Assembly (NCBI RefSeq): GCF_033807715.1
Contig: NC_084599.1
Location: 7,577,125 to 7,641,124 of the forward strand
Direction of reading: 5' to 3'
Length of the DNA stretch: 64,000 nt
Source: Cololabis saira
Lineage: Eukaryota; Chordata; Actinopteri; Beloniformes; Belonidae
Shown here: piece by piece, positions 1-12,559 of the stretch
Position numbering within the stretch: the stretch's first letter is position 1
Layout: the number at the start of each line of letters is the position of its first letter
The notes under the pieces: model-generated
Told to the model about the DNA's origin: nothing
Seen by the model: only the letters and a program-made list of their open reading frames with translations
Databases searched by the model: none
Program-made: the position numbers and the translations under genes

Positions 1-208
1 TTATTTTGTATTAAAGTGAATTGCCGGATAATAATTTGTTTTCCATGTGTTCATGGCATTTAAAAATATGCATCTAATTCAATTGAAGTTCGAGTCAAAT
101 AGTAAAAAAATCTTTTCACTCACAAAAAACGGGGCTGAAAAATTTCACCACTCCAGGAAAGGTTGATGAGGTGTCCCTTATTTATTTTCCAGGGAGTTGG
201 CAACCCTC
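1..208. mobile_element. Terminal fragment of a DNA transposon, cut by the window edge
   Basis: The stretch ending cagggagttggcaaccct (191-207) resembles the inverted terminus (AGGGTTGCCAACT) of fish hAT-type elements. The other end is outside the window, so neither target duplication nor class can be confirmed. Confidence 0.3.
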
Positions 209-868
209 CTTCCACCCGACTCCCTGAAACCCAGACCCTCTCATAAACTGACTCTGGAGATCCAGCGTCTATCCCCACCGGGCAGGTTAGTCAGACAGTG
301 TCATTCAGCGCTGCCGCCACTCAGCACAGATTTATAAATACACAGACGAGTGTCGGCCGTGGCGTATTCTTATACCACAGAGTGAACGTAGCTGCTCCTC
401 GGCTGGATGGCCCACGTGGATGTTGGTGCACTTTAGCAGACGACAGGCTGGATTCACATGCGGCGTCGCTAGAGATAGAGGGCTGGCACTAACAGCAGTA
501 AGAGGTGACGTTTATGTGGCATCCTTGAGGAGATTGTCTGTGGCTGTTGCTTTGAGCTCCCCTCAAGCAGATACACAGATCCTTAGCAGGAGCAGGCTGG
601 CTCAGCGTTTAATGGTACACCAATACCCGGTTCAGCGCGATACCCCGGCTACTTCCTCCCAGCTACGGAGCATTGTTACCGGGCCATCTGTGACTAAGTG
701 CTGTGCAGTTAGCCCACTTTTGAAGTCTTAGCCCCGGCATATCCATGATCTTAATGAAGCCACCAGCTTTTTACTGTCAATCAATAATTGAAGAGCCACT
801 GAAAGAGCTTTTTCCACTGCTACAGTATACAAGAGGACATGCTGGTGGCTGAGTGGAGCCAGCCAAGA
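209..868. other. Unique non-coding sequence
   Basis: Two short overlapping frames here have no recognisable domain. Nothing else stands out. Confidence 0.3.
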
Positions 869-1090
869 CTGTCTGTCTGTCTGTCTGTCTTTCTTTCTTT
901 CTTTCTTTCTGCATGTATATGGATGTATGTATATGGATGCTTATGTATGCATGTATGTGTAGATGAGTGCACATGTATGTACATGTATGTATGTGTATAC
1001 AGGTATAAATAAGTGCATATATATGTATGTATGTATGCACAGCAATGTATATATAGGTGGGTTTGGTGTGTGTGGATGGATGTATGCACG
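869..1090. repeat. Compound microsatellite CTGT/CTTT followed by ATGT-rich sequence
   Basis: Six CTGT units pass into five CTTT units (869-910). About 180 bases of imperfect ATGT/GTAT repeat follow. Minus-strand frames across it are simple-repeat translations. Confidence 0.9.
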
Positions 1091-1224
1091 TGTGTAAAAA
1101 TGAACCTCTTGATGCTGTTAAGCCGAGATAGGCCAGTTTGAGCAACATTCATTTCTTTTTCTTATTTATTAACTTTTTTCTTTCATTCATTTCCTTTTTT
1201 TTTCTCATGTAGTTATTTTTTTAT

Positions 1225-1318
1225 TTTTTGCACTATAGCAGTTACATTATGTAAAAACTTTGTATCGACTACTGACTTCTACAACGTGACCAAATAAACA
1301 TATCAAATCAAATCAAAT
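1225..1318. repeat. Probable retroposon 3' tail (AAATC repeats)
   Basis: An AAATAAACATATC context followed by AAATC repeats (about 1303-1318) resembles the tail of a fish LINE or SINE. The body upstream is too decayed to name. Confidence 0.3.
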
Positions 1319-1453
<135 letters not shown>

Positions 1454-1829
1454 ACTGTAATCCCGTTGTTCTGTTTTGAGAAGCACGCGGCACACACAAA
1501 CACGGTGGATTCCTGGTCTCAGCCGTTTTTGTCCAGTCCTCATTTTCACCTCATTTGCGCCTTTAGGGATGCATCTGACTACCATTAACAACAGGTCACA
1601 GACCAGCGCTGCACACCACCAGAGGTAACACCTCCAAGCATCTGTCGAGCCAGGCATGATGCCTATTAACGTCTCGCAGTGATTGAAGCTAACAGTGAAT
1701 TGAGACCGGCTCCATCGCTGTGAGGTGTGTTTTACAACTAATTAAACAAAGGCAAGTATTCAAACAGTAATTGGCCCATTATCAAATTAAAATCAAATAG
1801 CATATAATACTGACACACTTTGCACTACG

Positions 1830-1962
<133 letters not shown>

Positions 1963-2085
1963 TATTTATTTGTGACCTCTGCTTTTTATCATACTTTCTT
2001 TCCTTTAAATGATGATTTCTGTTTTATTGTTATCTAATTGACACTTTGGTCAACCTCGGTGTTTTTAAATGTACTGTATAAATTC

Positions 2086-2107
2086 ATTTGACCTTGACCT
2101 TGACCTC
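2086..2107 (-). promoter_or_regulatory. Three tandem TGACCT nuclear-receptor half-sites
   Basis: TTGACCT repeats three times with 6-base spacing. On the minus strand this reads as overlapping TCAAGGTCA, the extended half-site of orphan receptors of the ERR, NR5A and ROR types. Binding is not shown; the run could be chance. Confidence 0.3.
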
Positions 2108-2109
2108 TG

Positions 2110-3380
2110 CCGATGGTGACATTTCTACACGTGTCTAACTTTAAATTCTAGACTTTTCTCTTCACTGTTTATTCACACACTGGTATACTATACTTTCTTG
2201 ATACTGATACTTTATATATGATATAAAACGGTTGATGTTATCCCTCGTTAAAAACCTACAATTTAAGAAGTTGTTTGAATGATAAAATGCATTTGGGTTT
2301 TCTGATAAATTGCTGTTGGAGCTGAGTATGGGCCGAATTCCCCGAAATTGATGTCTGAATTCTATTTAATACCTTTTTGGCAAATATTTGCTTTGATCTT
2401 TTATGTGCTTTTGTGTATTTTGAACATTTAAAAGTTACTCCCACTGCACGTTTGCAGTCACCTTGACATAAACGCCCTCTGTTTTGAACAAACCCCTCCC
2501 ACACATCAAAAACTGATAGCCTAGCTCAGTCTCTGTATCTGCAGCTTCACGGCAGACTTATCTGCCCCTACTTTAGCTACTTAAAGTGAGTTTCAACCGT
2601 ACAGTTGTTGCTTAGTTGTTGCCTAAATAAGGCGATAATTCAGCAGCACTGCAGTAAGACTGCGAGACTTCCAGCGTCAGCTGACAGTAACGGAGCTCCT
2701 TGGTTGCTTTTAGTGAAGGTTAAGCAGCTGAGAGCAGAGTTTTTCTTCCTGCATTATTCCCCACAAGCAGCAGGGGAATACCACAGGAAGTATGTCCCTT
2801 GGTTATCTTAGCCCTCTTTATCCTGAGACTTCCACCAAATAGACCTTAAACCACTTTGGCTCTGCTTTGTGGTATCATCATTGAGTCACTTGTGACATGT
2901 AGATGTGCAGGGTGCTACAGATCTACAGACGGATCCATTATTTATGAGTTGTGTTGCAAGGACATAAATGCTGCTACCTCGTTGTGGAGTACTTGGCCTT
3001 TTGAACCTTTTGCTCACAAACTGCATCATCAATTTAAAGACAGTTATGCTGAGCTTTTCATTCCACCAATGCTGGTGCAGAGAGTATTGCCTCTGCCGAG
3101 GGAGGCGGTCCGGGCCCGAGCTACAGACGTTTGTTATGTGCATTTCCATTTTTGTGTTATTACAGGATGACTGGAGGAGTGCACACAAACAACTCACGGA
3201 TCCACCCGAAGGCCGGCCTCAAGAAGAGCTAAAAGCCGCGTTCTCCTTCCTCGTCGGAGCAGCAAGTCCTCCTCTACCCTTTAATTACTTGGACTGTGCG
3301 TAATGGGAAAACATTAGTGTTGTTATGAGGGGGAACAGAGTTTGACTGACAAGGTCCTGCTCTTGACTTTTGTTGAATTA
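2110..3380. other. Non-coding sequence, no gene recognised
   Basis: Mixed unique sequence. Several overlapping short frames lie between 2256 and 3303 on both strands, with no domain and no coherent codon signal. Confidence 0.3.
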
Positions 3381-3850
3381 AAAGAGGATATCCATTGAAG
3401 GTTTGATATATTAAAATGGCCATTTGCATATTTGCTGCTATATTAAAAAGGATTAGCTCCAGCAAGGGAAGCACAACAAACAGAAGGAGGAGGATGACAT
3501 GGTTTAATATCACAAATGACATGCGGGGAGTTACCCTCTCGCTCCGAGCCTGATTGCAGCTTCTTAATTAGGACAGCTTCTCGGCTCTCACACGTCGTCT
3601 TCCTCTTCTCTCCGCAGTGTACGGCAGGAGTTTAGTCCCAGATTCAATATTTACACTGCACTCCTCTACTCGTACCAGGAGTTTTTACCGGGGATAGAGA
3701 GGTGAGTCAGGGGTAACATTTATCACAAAACCAGCTCCTCAAATGCAGGTGCAAACCAATTAGCGGGATGGCATTTAAAGGACTTTAATTAATACTTCGT
3801 CACAGGTGAAAGCCAATGTCAGACATGTAGAAATGTGTTTCCTTCAGGTT
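3380..3850. other. Candidate conserved non-coding block
   Basis: Unique sequence with several homeodomain-type TAATTA/TTAATTA sites (near 3560-3575 and 3785-3795) and balanced composition. No coding potential. Conservation is inferred from texture only. Confidence 0.22.
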
Positions 3851-4267
3851 TTTCGTATGTTCACTCGGGGAATCGTTCTATTGGCAGCTGATCGTCGGCG
3901 GGTCGGAGTTGCGTGTCCGGCTTCCTCTGAAGCGTGGATGTTGCACGCGTGTCCCACGCGTGTCCCCTGCTCTGCTCACTCCGGCACGGTAACAAAGTTG
4001 TCACACATTTCCTGTCTGTGACGACTGGAAATCGATTTGCAGATAAAGAAGCTTATGTGAATATAAATATGTTGCATATGTTAGAGTGAATCTTCATTTC
4101 AGCCATCACTCACACCGATTATTGTGGTTTTTTTTAGGTATAGAGATATATCCATATAGATATATCCAGTCTGAAGCTAATTTTCCACACATCATTTTGG
4201 AATTCAGTCATCTCCCTTGCAGTAATCTGGTATCTTCTCTTATCAGTCCATGCACATAAGTTACCAT

Positions 4268-5007
4268 CAGAGGTGGGTAGTAACGAATTACATTTACTCG
4301 TTTTGGGAAATGTTGTACTTTTAGGAGTAGTTTTGAATCACTATACTTTTTACTTTGACTTGAGTAGATTTGTGAAGGAGAAACTGTTCCTCTTACTCCG
4401 CTACATTAGGCTACGTTGAGCTGTTACTTTTCTTTTATCCCTTTTATCCACGTATGGGTCAATCTCATGACATCACTGGGTGATTCTTTGGGAAAAATGT
4501 TTGTTTTTGCATGTTTTGTCACATTTACACAGACTCAAACACACACAGAGTTTCTATGAGTTCATGGGCTTGTTCTAGTTCTGCTGGTTAAAAAAGAAAA
4601 GTACAAAGACTTGTAATTTTGTGCTCCTTTTGCTTAATTTATTTTTTATTCTGTTTTTTATTTTATTTATTTTATTATGTATTAAAGTACTTGAATTTAC
4701 TTTAAGATTATTTTAATTTAAGTTATTTTTTTTATCAATTTTAATTTATTTTATTATTTTCTTGATTTAATTTGCCTGAAGATGATTATTTTGTACTTTT
4801 GTCTGTTTGAATGGTTGTGTTAAAAAAATAAATCAGACGTTACTCAACAGTTACTCAGTAATTGAGTAGTTTTTTCACCAAGTACTTTTTTACTTTTACT
4901 CAAATACTTATTTGGATGACTACTTTTTACTTCTACTTGAGTCATATTATTCTAAAGTAACAGTACTTTTACTTGAGTACAATTTTTGGCTACTCTACCC
5001 AGCTCTG
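4268..5007. mobile_element. Non-autonomous hAT-type element with target duplication
   Basis: The termini are inverted: cagaggtgggtag at the left and, read inward from the right, cagagctgggtag. The element is flanked by 8-bp near-identical repeats GTTACCAT (4260-4267) and GCTACCAT (5008-5015), 7 of 8 matching. 8-bp duplications and CAG termini are typical of hAT. The 740-bp interior has no transposase frame and is rich in acttttacttgag-type motifs near both ends. This is a common fish repeat. Confidence 0.85.
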
Positions 5008-5015
5008 GCTACCAT

Positions 5016-6069
5016 GCTAACTGAATGACCCAGATCACTATCCAATGGTTACATTACTCCTCAGCATCAGTAACAGCTTATAATATAAAGTAGGAAAGTA
5101 TATGTTGTGCATGAGAGCCTAGTGAAACAATGCAATAACCCAGTGAAATACAACATGCACTTAGGAACCTCAGTTCCTCTAACTATCTCAGCTATCGCTG
5201 TTATTTGTAGCGGCATTCTGCACTCCAAAAGCTAATATTTCTTCTTATTTCTCCCTTTTTTTTGTCCTTACTGCACTGCATTTATCCACGGTGGGTCTTA
5301 TTACAAATTTGTCACAAAAATGATCTCCAACACCAACGGAAACATCAGTCGTGGCGCTACAGGAACAGTGGTACAAAACAATAGCGACTAATTGTACTTC
5401 ATACCACACGATCTTTGCTTGATGCTTAAAATAATGCCTGACCTTTGCACGCAGATCTATGTTATGAATCATTTACCATTTGCTGCACACAGAACTTTAG
5501 TTTATGATCAAGCTCAGGACAGAACCCGTGTTCAGTGTCGTGCTCCATCCTCACTCTGTGTTCAGATTCAGGATTTACAGAATCACACGAGGGCCACCCG
5601 CCTGCAAAAGATGAGGCTTATAACTACTTTATTGTTTCTTTATGGGCTTGTTTTCCCAGCCATCACAGAGAGCTGGGGTGTTTGGGGGCTGGAGGGGGTA
5701 GCAGGGTTAAAGGTCAACTGTCACAGAGGCCGCAGAGGATCCTCCTGGGTGGAGATCCTTGAGACTTTTCCCTTAAACCAGGACACCATGGCCAGGTTTC
5801 ACAGGTCTGCCCCGCAGCTGCCCCGGGGCTTGAATACATCTAAGTGTTTATGGGATGGCGCTGTACCACAGGCCACAAAAACCCCACACTGTTTCCCCCA
5901 ATCAATAGCACAGGCTATGTTAATTTCTGAGGGGGTTAGTGTTTTTCCACCACAATGCATAGTGGATTAAAGGAAGCCTCGTCATATTTCCCTGGAATCA
6001 CAGTTTTTAGTGTTTTTTATGCCAATAGCTCATCATGATGTAGGGAGACAAGCATCCTGTTTGAGTTCA
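5016..6069. other. Non-coding sequence, no gene recognised
   Basis: A 192-codon plus-strand frame (5392-5970) crosses this block. It has no recognisable domain, no homologue known to me and no splice context. I treat it as chance. Confidence 0.3.
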
Positions 6070-6077
6070 GATGCAGC

Positions 6078-6800
6078 TAGGCTTGCCACCCGTCCCTTGA
6101 AATACGGAATTGTTATGTAATTGGGAATTAAGGGTTGCGTTCCGTATTGAACCACTACGGACATATCTTATGCTCTTATTTATTGATATCATAATATACA
6201 GGTGAAGGTCAGAAAATATGAATATATTGCAAAACTATATTCGTAATAAATTAAACTAAAGGTGAAACATATATATTATTTCCCACTACATTCAAAGTGA
6301 GATATTTCAAGCCTTTATTTGTTATAATTTTGATGATTATGGCTCACAGTTTATGAAAATCTAAAAAAAATGAGAATATTTGATGAAATCAACCATTAAA
6401 TCATCAAAATTATGACAAATAAAGGTTTAACATATCTTGTTTTGCATCAAAATAAGACTATGTAATGTATTAGTTTCACCTTTTAAATTCAATTATTGAA
6501 ATAAATTAACTTTTACACCATATTCTTCACCTGTAGACTATATTCTACATCTTGGCTGATGTGGACATACGTAGCATAGGAGGCTATTTCAGTTGCTAGT
6601 ATGGTTGGCTGTCCGTACAGTCATGCAAGTTCAATGCTATTAAAGCACTTTAAACTTTAAATCAAAGCATTTTGTTTTTTCATATAAAATAAATACATTT
6701 CTAAGCAGTTTAGAAGTTTTGGGGATGTCCCTTTTTTTGGTGCCTGCGCTGCTGAAATCGAAGCGTCCGTTATTTCTATTTCTGAAAGGTGGCAACCCTA
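6078..6800. mobile_element. Non-autonomous hAT-type element with a nested MITE
   Basis: Inverted termini taggcttgccacc and, from the right, tagggttgccacc. The flanks are GATGCAGC (6070-6077) and GAGGCAGC (6801-6808), 7 of 8 matching, which fits hAT 8-bp duplication. The middle (6199-6533) is a second, younger element. The left terminal 48 bases recur inverted near 28954-29001. Confidence 0.75.
6199..6533. mobile_element. Foldback MITE of Tc1/mariner type, nested
   Basis: It begins caggtgaag and ends cttcacctg, with TA on both sides (6197-6198, 6534-6535). The two halves are imperfect inverted repeats for most of their length, meeting around 6350, so the whole element can fold into a hairpin. 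No coding sequence. TA target duplication and the palindromic form fit Tc1/mariner-derived MITEs of fish. Confidence 0.75.
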
Positions 6801-7019
6801 GAGGCAGCAGTCGCTCCCGCGTCCAGAGGTAAATGAGACTTTGCTTGTTTGCTCGTCATCTGACGCCGGTGACGCGGACAGTCGGCCCTGATGGGGAATC
6901 CACTCAGCCACAAGTAAGCTGTGTTTGCTCTACCCACAGTGGAAGAGGAGGGGAAAAAAATCATATTAGCAAAAATAAATGTTGGTGGGTTGTTAGAGAG
7001 TCTGATTATGTGTGTCTCA

Positions 7020-8700
7020 GGCAAATTGGCGGTAATGAGTCAAGAGACTGCACTCGTTCACGTACATTAAAACAGCGATCATTAGGAAATTAGGGCCTAG
7101 ATTAATCCTGTTAATGACACAGTGGTGCTCATGGGAAAAAAAGATGGCCCCAGATGTCAGGATGCGGCGCCGTGATGAAGCATCAACTGCGTGCAGCGGT
7201 TCCTCCTCCCCCAATGCCCCCCCCCTCTCTTTCTCTCTCTTTCTCCCTCCGTTCCTCCCTCTCTCCCCCTCCGTGACGAGAACGCGGCGCTGCTCCTGCA
7301 CTGCGCCGCCACTTGAAATGCAAACGAGGGGGGCCGCAGCCGCCTGCTAATGAGAGCAGATCCCAGCGATGAGGAGCACGGGAGAGAAGGAGAAAGAAAG
7401 GGTGAGAAGGGAAAGTGAATAAATTAAAAAAAAAAAAAAAAAAAAAAAGGGGAGCGATCTGAAACGAGGATGAGACGCAGCAGCAGGAACTCTGATGTCC
7501 CCAATTAGGAGGGATGTCACCCCCTGTCTGGGCCGCAGTAATAAAGCCCTCACTCTGTATTCGGAATCACATGGCTCCAACACTGTTAACATCCTAATAT
7601 CTTGGGCGTGCATGGTAACATTAATTACTTGGCCATTTGGATGGCTCCTGAATCTCCTTAATGTTTGCTTCCAAATGGAAATCTGAGCTTGGGCTTAGGA
7701 GAGTTACATTAGAAAATAATAAGTAATATTTACCGAGCCAGCAAGCAGCCTGGGCCTGCGCCGCATCTGCTCCAATTTATTCTATTGACTGTTTGGATAT
7801 AATGTGCTCGTGCAAAGGCATCATTCTCTCCCAGCTCTCGGTCCTGTTGCATGTGCAGCAACAGGACCGAGAGCTGGACACAAGGTCGCGTCACATTTAG
7901 ATTTGATTACAGATGTTTGAGTCTAAATCTCTCCGCTCGATTCCTATCAGACCAAGTCCGGCAAATGAAACAAGCCCTGGCAGCATTGAAATTCATAACC
8001 GCCTTGAAAGGCACGTCTGCGACAGTGAATCCTATCAGTCAGCCCTTCACGGGCTCCCAAAAACCCTCCCGTTCTTTAGTTGTTCCAATAGATACCTGAT
8101 CAGATAACAAATAGCGAAGGGGAATGAAGATTCTTCCGTTCCGCGACTCCAAATGGTCAGCTTTCATCTGGCGGGAGCCGCGTTCTACTGTATTGTTTTC
8201 AAAGTTTAGTGAACCCAAAAGAGGAAGGGTAAAGCCATTTTGGTTTGTGTATACAGCAGAAATGTGTTCTTTGGGGTGGCAATATAAAGAGTGGGACCTG
8301 GATAAAAGAAACAGATTACAATTTTTCCCCCCCGTGTTGTGGTGGCGGCGGCGGCGGCGCTTGCCAACGAGAAGCTGAGGGGGAAACAGCGAAAGTAATG
8401 GTTGTATTACTGCACTCTGCGATGCATTATTAATGCAAACGTGATCAAGGCAGGTGGACAAGCCCAGGAGAGATAGCGCTGCTTAATGAACAGCCCCCTC
8501 GCTCTCAGAGGAACGAGGCCTGGCAGCTGTTAGTGTTGCACTGTGAGGTGTGAGCTCCTGTACCTTTGTGGTTAAGGTAACCCTCTATTTAATTAACAAA
8601 TAATTTGCAGCCGCTTCTAATTGACTCTGTGCAGAGCCCGCTGCACGTGTCAGCGCCGTGGTCATGCTCGCCCATCTCAAACCAGGACGGAAGCGCATGT
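7020..8700. other. Candidate conserved regulatory block
   Basis: About 1.6 kb of mostly unique sequence with many homeodomain-type TAAT/ATTA cores: 7080-7120, 7500-7510, 7620-7665 and 8590-8625. It also holds a CT-rich tract (7205-7270), a poly-A run (7427-7448) and a short GGC run (8342-8360). No coding frame is convincing. It resembles conserved non-coding DNA around developmental genes; conservation itself cannot be tested here. Confidence 0.3.
7831..7877. other. Perfect 20-bp stem, 7-nt loop inverted repeat
   Basis: The arm ccagctctcggtcctgttgc (7831-7850) is followed by a 7-base loop and then its exact reverse complement (7858-7877). It lies in non-repetitive sequence and belongs to no transposon I can recognise. 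RNA from either strand would form a strong hairpin. Confidence 0.9.
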
Positions 8701-8835
8701 TTCCTGACAGTCACCACTTTATTTCCCTTTTTCTTTTTAATCCCTGTGAATCAAATGAATTTCAGTATATAAGCTTGAATATATCACACCAATGCAGTCC
8801 CGATAAGATTTAGGCCTTCTAAAATAACTGAATAG

Positions 8836-8952
8836 ATCATACATATATACAAATATATATGCATATACTGTATATATACCGTATGTATATATGGGTGTGT
8901 GTCTATATATATGTATGCATGTATATACATATATATACATATATGTTTATAT
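8836..8952. repeat. Imperfect TATA/TATG simple repeat
   Basis: About 115 bases of alternating TA with interspersed TG/CA. Short minus-strand frames rich in Tyr and Ile arise from it. Confidence 0.85.
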
Positions 8953-11900
8953 AATAATAAGTACATTGGCTTTGTAATTTCCTGTATTTCCTGGAAGTGG
9001 ACCTTACAGTAGCAGTGAGCGTCAGTAAAACAACTCTGCAGACACTAATCCGGTCAGGTGCTGTGCTTCCTTCTGCAAGGATCCATGGAGCTTCACCGCC
9101 AGGTTCACATGTGGTGTACATGGCTCTGAGTATTGGTAATGCGTGCTCTAAAGATTGCTTTTATGCAAGATTACAACGATTTGGCTTGAAAATGTGTTTT
9201 AATTTTGGACGGCAGAAATGGCCCCGTGAAGGCGTCGGGCTCATCAATAGATGTTTCCAGATCACATACTGCCCCCTGGTGCGGTTCCCCAGTATTACCA
9301 TGCGTCAGAGCCCCAGGTCTGGCACCGCGTCTGTGTGGGAGCCTGAGCCTGCTTTTACTTGCAGATGTGTTGTACAAAAAGGAATACTGTTAGTAAGGTA
9401 AGCAAATGCACCATTGTCTCTTTTTTTCCCCCTGTATCGGTGTTTCTGAGCAATATTGGAGCAGAGTATAACCAAACCAACTGAGCTTGTGGGACAATTT
9501 AGTTTCCCCAAATCTTCTCTCATTGCTGCTGAAACTACTTTGAGGACTGTGTCTTCATTATTGTCAGATGTAGGCCAATCATTGGGGTTGAGCTGACCGA
9601 GGATCCAGAGAATTAAAGAAACCCGGTGCAGTTTCCAGCGCGGCGCTCTTGTTTACCGGCATGAATTTACAGATATGTTTTGTGTATGTACATAGCCGTC
9701 TGTGATCCTTTATGCCGAACCCCCTGAGGCATAAAGAGGCCGTGCCGGCTCCACACAGGTGAGCATCCCCTATCTCAAGCGTAGGACCCCATGCTGCTTT
9801 TGCAAGAGCCCCAAGACTGCAAATGGCCTACTTTGCAGGCATAGCCTTTATTATGACCCCACTGGTGATAATATAGCCGTAGCTTGTTTACAGTATCTCA
9901 GCGCTGATTAGGACTCTGCGGCAGTAACGGGCGATGTGAAAGGAGGTCTGGGAGTGGCAGGCTGACAGGTACGGATACAGATACATTTGTTCATATATAC
10001 GATGACTTAACAGGCGAAGATGCAGAGAGGGGCTCACGTTACGCGTGCTCAGCTCCTCATACGAGGGTTAATAGAATACTTACGGCTGTGGCGTGTCTGA
10101 GACTGACAGAAAGATTGAGGTGGAGGTGGGATTTGGGGTCGCTGTGCCGCTCGCCGCCTCGGTGAAGCCCCTGCTAACCATCAGAGTGCGTCCCTTCGTC
10201 AGGCTGGATTAAGAGCATGTCAGCCCTGACAGAGCAGACCGCCAGGTTTATATATCACGCTGGATGGATGCACCGCCGCGACAACGACACCTACATCCTG
10301 CCCTTTTACTAAGGATTTTGTCGCCGGGAAACGTTATTTACGACTCCAGATATGGACGGACATTTCAGAGAAATTATGGCAGGATTATAGAGATGCTGCT
10401 TGAAAGCCATCAGTGTTGTGAATTTGAATGAGATGATAATATATTTGGATATGAAGGGTGTTGGAGCAAAAAAAACACGTTACAGCTGTTAGTTCGGATA
10501 TGCAGGATTTTGAGACTGGAGTGACTTGAATTGTTGAGACTGATTGATATCTGGTAGTACAGCCCCGTGTGCTCAGGTCTAAAACCGACCGTCAAAGGAA
10601 ACGGCAGGAGTTACTCATAATCCTCAATTTGTAATGAAGAGTGAAGTGGAAACTATCAGTGCTTAGAACTTGTTTAGATTTGATGGGCTCTGAAGTCAAC
10701 ACAAACCAAGGTAAACACAACCACAACGCCTGTAATACCAGCGTGAGCCAGGGGTACAATTGCATCTCAGAACGACTTGTCATCGTATTTCAGCCAAGCA
10801 AAAATAAACATTTGGATACAGCGAAGCCAAGAATTGATTGTGGCTTTGGGGAGGGTAACATCGTAGCCCATGTAGCTTTGCCAGAGGCTGAAGCTTACCA
10901 GTGCTTTTATACATAGTTTATTCCTACCTGTTCTCTCTCTGTGTCTTGGACCTGTATGATAGTATCTGTTTCAATTCCCTAGTCTGAGCAATCTTTTTGA
11001 ATTCACAAGGTTGTGAATAAAACAAGCTTGCTCTTCTGCTCAGCTTAGTGTATAATGCAGGACCTCGCCATTGGTCATGAATTGACAAAGTCCACATAGA
11101 GCTATATCCTGCACCCTTACCTGCTGGAAATAAGCATGCAGCAGATATGATACACCAAAGCCACGAGGTGGGAGGAAATGCATGACATCACAATAAAACC
11201 TCATTGAGTAGGAGAGGAAAAACAGAGGGAAGATCAGCAAAAAAAAAAACAACAACCTGATATTGGATTGGAGAAGGTGAACTCTTAAATGTACCTCTTC
11301 ATAACTGTGGTTCAAGGTGGGGAGTGGACACTGGAGATGACTTCTGGGCAAGGTGTGCTAACAAACCCTCAGCCACCATGTCTTTTCTCAGGGAAGCACT
11401 AAGCCTGAATATTTCATGGCTCCTCCAAGCACAAAAACACTGCAAAACTGAGCCAGCTCATTTGGAGCTGTGCACTTGCAGAAGGTCAAGAACTAAAAAC
11501 ACAAAGGGAAAGGCAAAAGACTCTGACAGAAGGGCCACGCATCAAACATAGCCCACATATATATATAAATATATATACGGCTCACTGTTATCTTTCTCTT
11601 GCTGATTCCAGATCATTTTTCTTCTTTCTGCAGATGCATAAAGTTACTGTTATTATAGCAAGCCCCGATGAGCAAGGTGGAAAAACTCACATTTGCTGCC
11701 TTCCCCTAACAGCACAGAAGAGAAAACAATGGGGTGGTTCATACCCTGCAGACCCTAAAGGGAGGCGTTTAGCTCCGTGTGACTTTGTGTGCAAAGCAAG
11801 CCGAACTCCCGGTGCTGGTGCATGGCAGAAAACAACAGTGAGAACTTAAGGGCTGTCTCTGACAAAAGGGAGCACGGTGGCGGCGTCTGAAAACCCCTGT

Positions 11901-12200
11901 GTACCTCTTCTCCTATTCCCTCCCTAATCAATATCAAAAGCAACAAAAAACGCAAGCGCGAGGAAAAAGACGCACAGAAAACACGCGCCAAAGCAAACAA
12001 ATGCCTGTTCAGTGGGGGGAGAGAATTAGAGCAGCGGCGCCTTCTCCTCATCTTACCTGTCATTATCTGCTTTAGCTCTTAATGAGTGCTCCTCTTCACT
12101 TGGTCACATCACATTTGTTTTATACAAGTCCCTTTGAACAGTTGAGAGATATTGAGCCTCCTTTGATCATGGAATCCGTCTGAATTTCAAATCAGATACG
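8953..12200. other. Non-coding sequence, no gene recognised
   Basis: Largely unique sequence with scattered short frames, none above 140 codons and none with a known domain. A short TA run lies at 11558-11577. Parts (about 9590-10330) have the even composition of possible regulatory DNA, but nothing specific can be claimed. Confidence 0.3.
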
Positions 12201-12202
12201 AA

Positions 12203-12258
12203 CCCCCCCCATCACCATCACCACCGCCCCCCTCCCGCCCCCCCCCACCCCCCCATAT
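12203..12258 (-). repeat. C-rich tract (G-quadruplex potential on minus strand)
   Basis: Several runs of 6-9 C separated by short A/T/G spacers. On the minus strand this gives four or more long G runs, enough for a G-quadruplex. Confidence 0.7.
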
Positions 12259-12504
12259 CTCCAGCTAGGTCTTCTTCATATTTTCAGTCACTATTTTGTT
12301 TGTTTATTCAGAAGCAAAAGAAAAAAAAAAGAAAAGGAGGGTTCAAGGAAAAGAAAGAAAGAAACAAAAAAGAAAAGCACAAGATGAGGGAGCCAGGAGC
12401 ATGTGGGCCGTATAAATTTTTGTTATTACTAATTAATGTTTATGAATTTAACAGAGAAGTAATAAAAGAGATAAAGTGAAACAGAGCCACGAGATGCCGC
12501 CTAC

Positions 12505-12508
<4 letters not shown>

Positions 12509-12549
<41 letters not shown>
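12509..12549. repeat. (TA)n microsatellite
   Basis: About twenty uninterrupted TA units. Confidence 0.97.
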
Positions 12550-12552
<3 letters not shown>

Positions 12553-12559
12553 TTTTGAA

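Noticed and set aside
5392..5970. 192-codon plus-strand frame
   Set aside because: No domain or homologue recognised. A hydrophobic stretch is present but there is no gene context.
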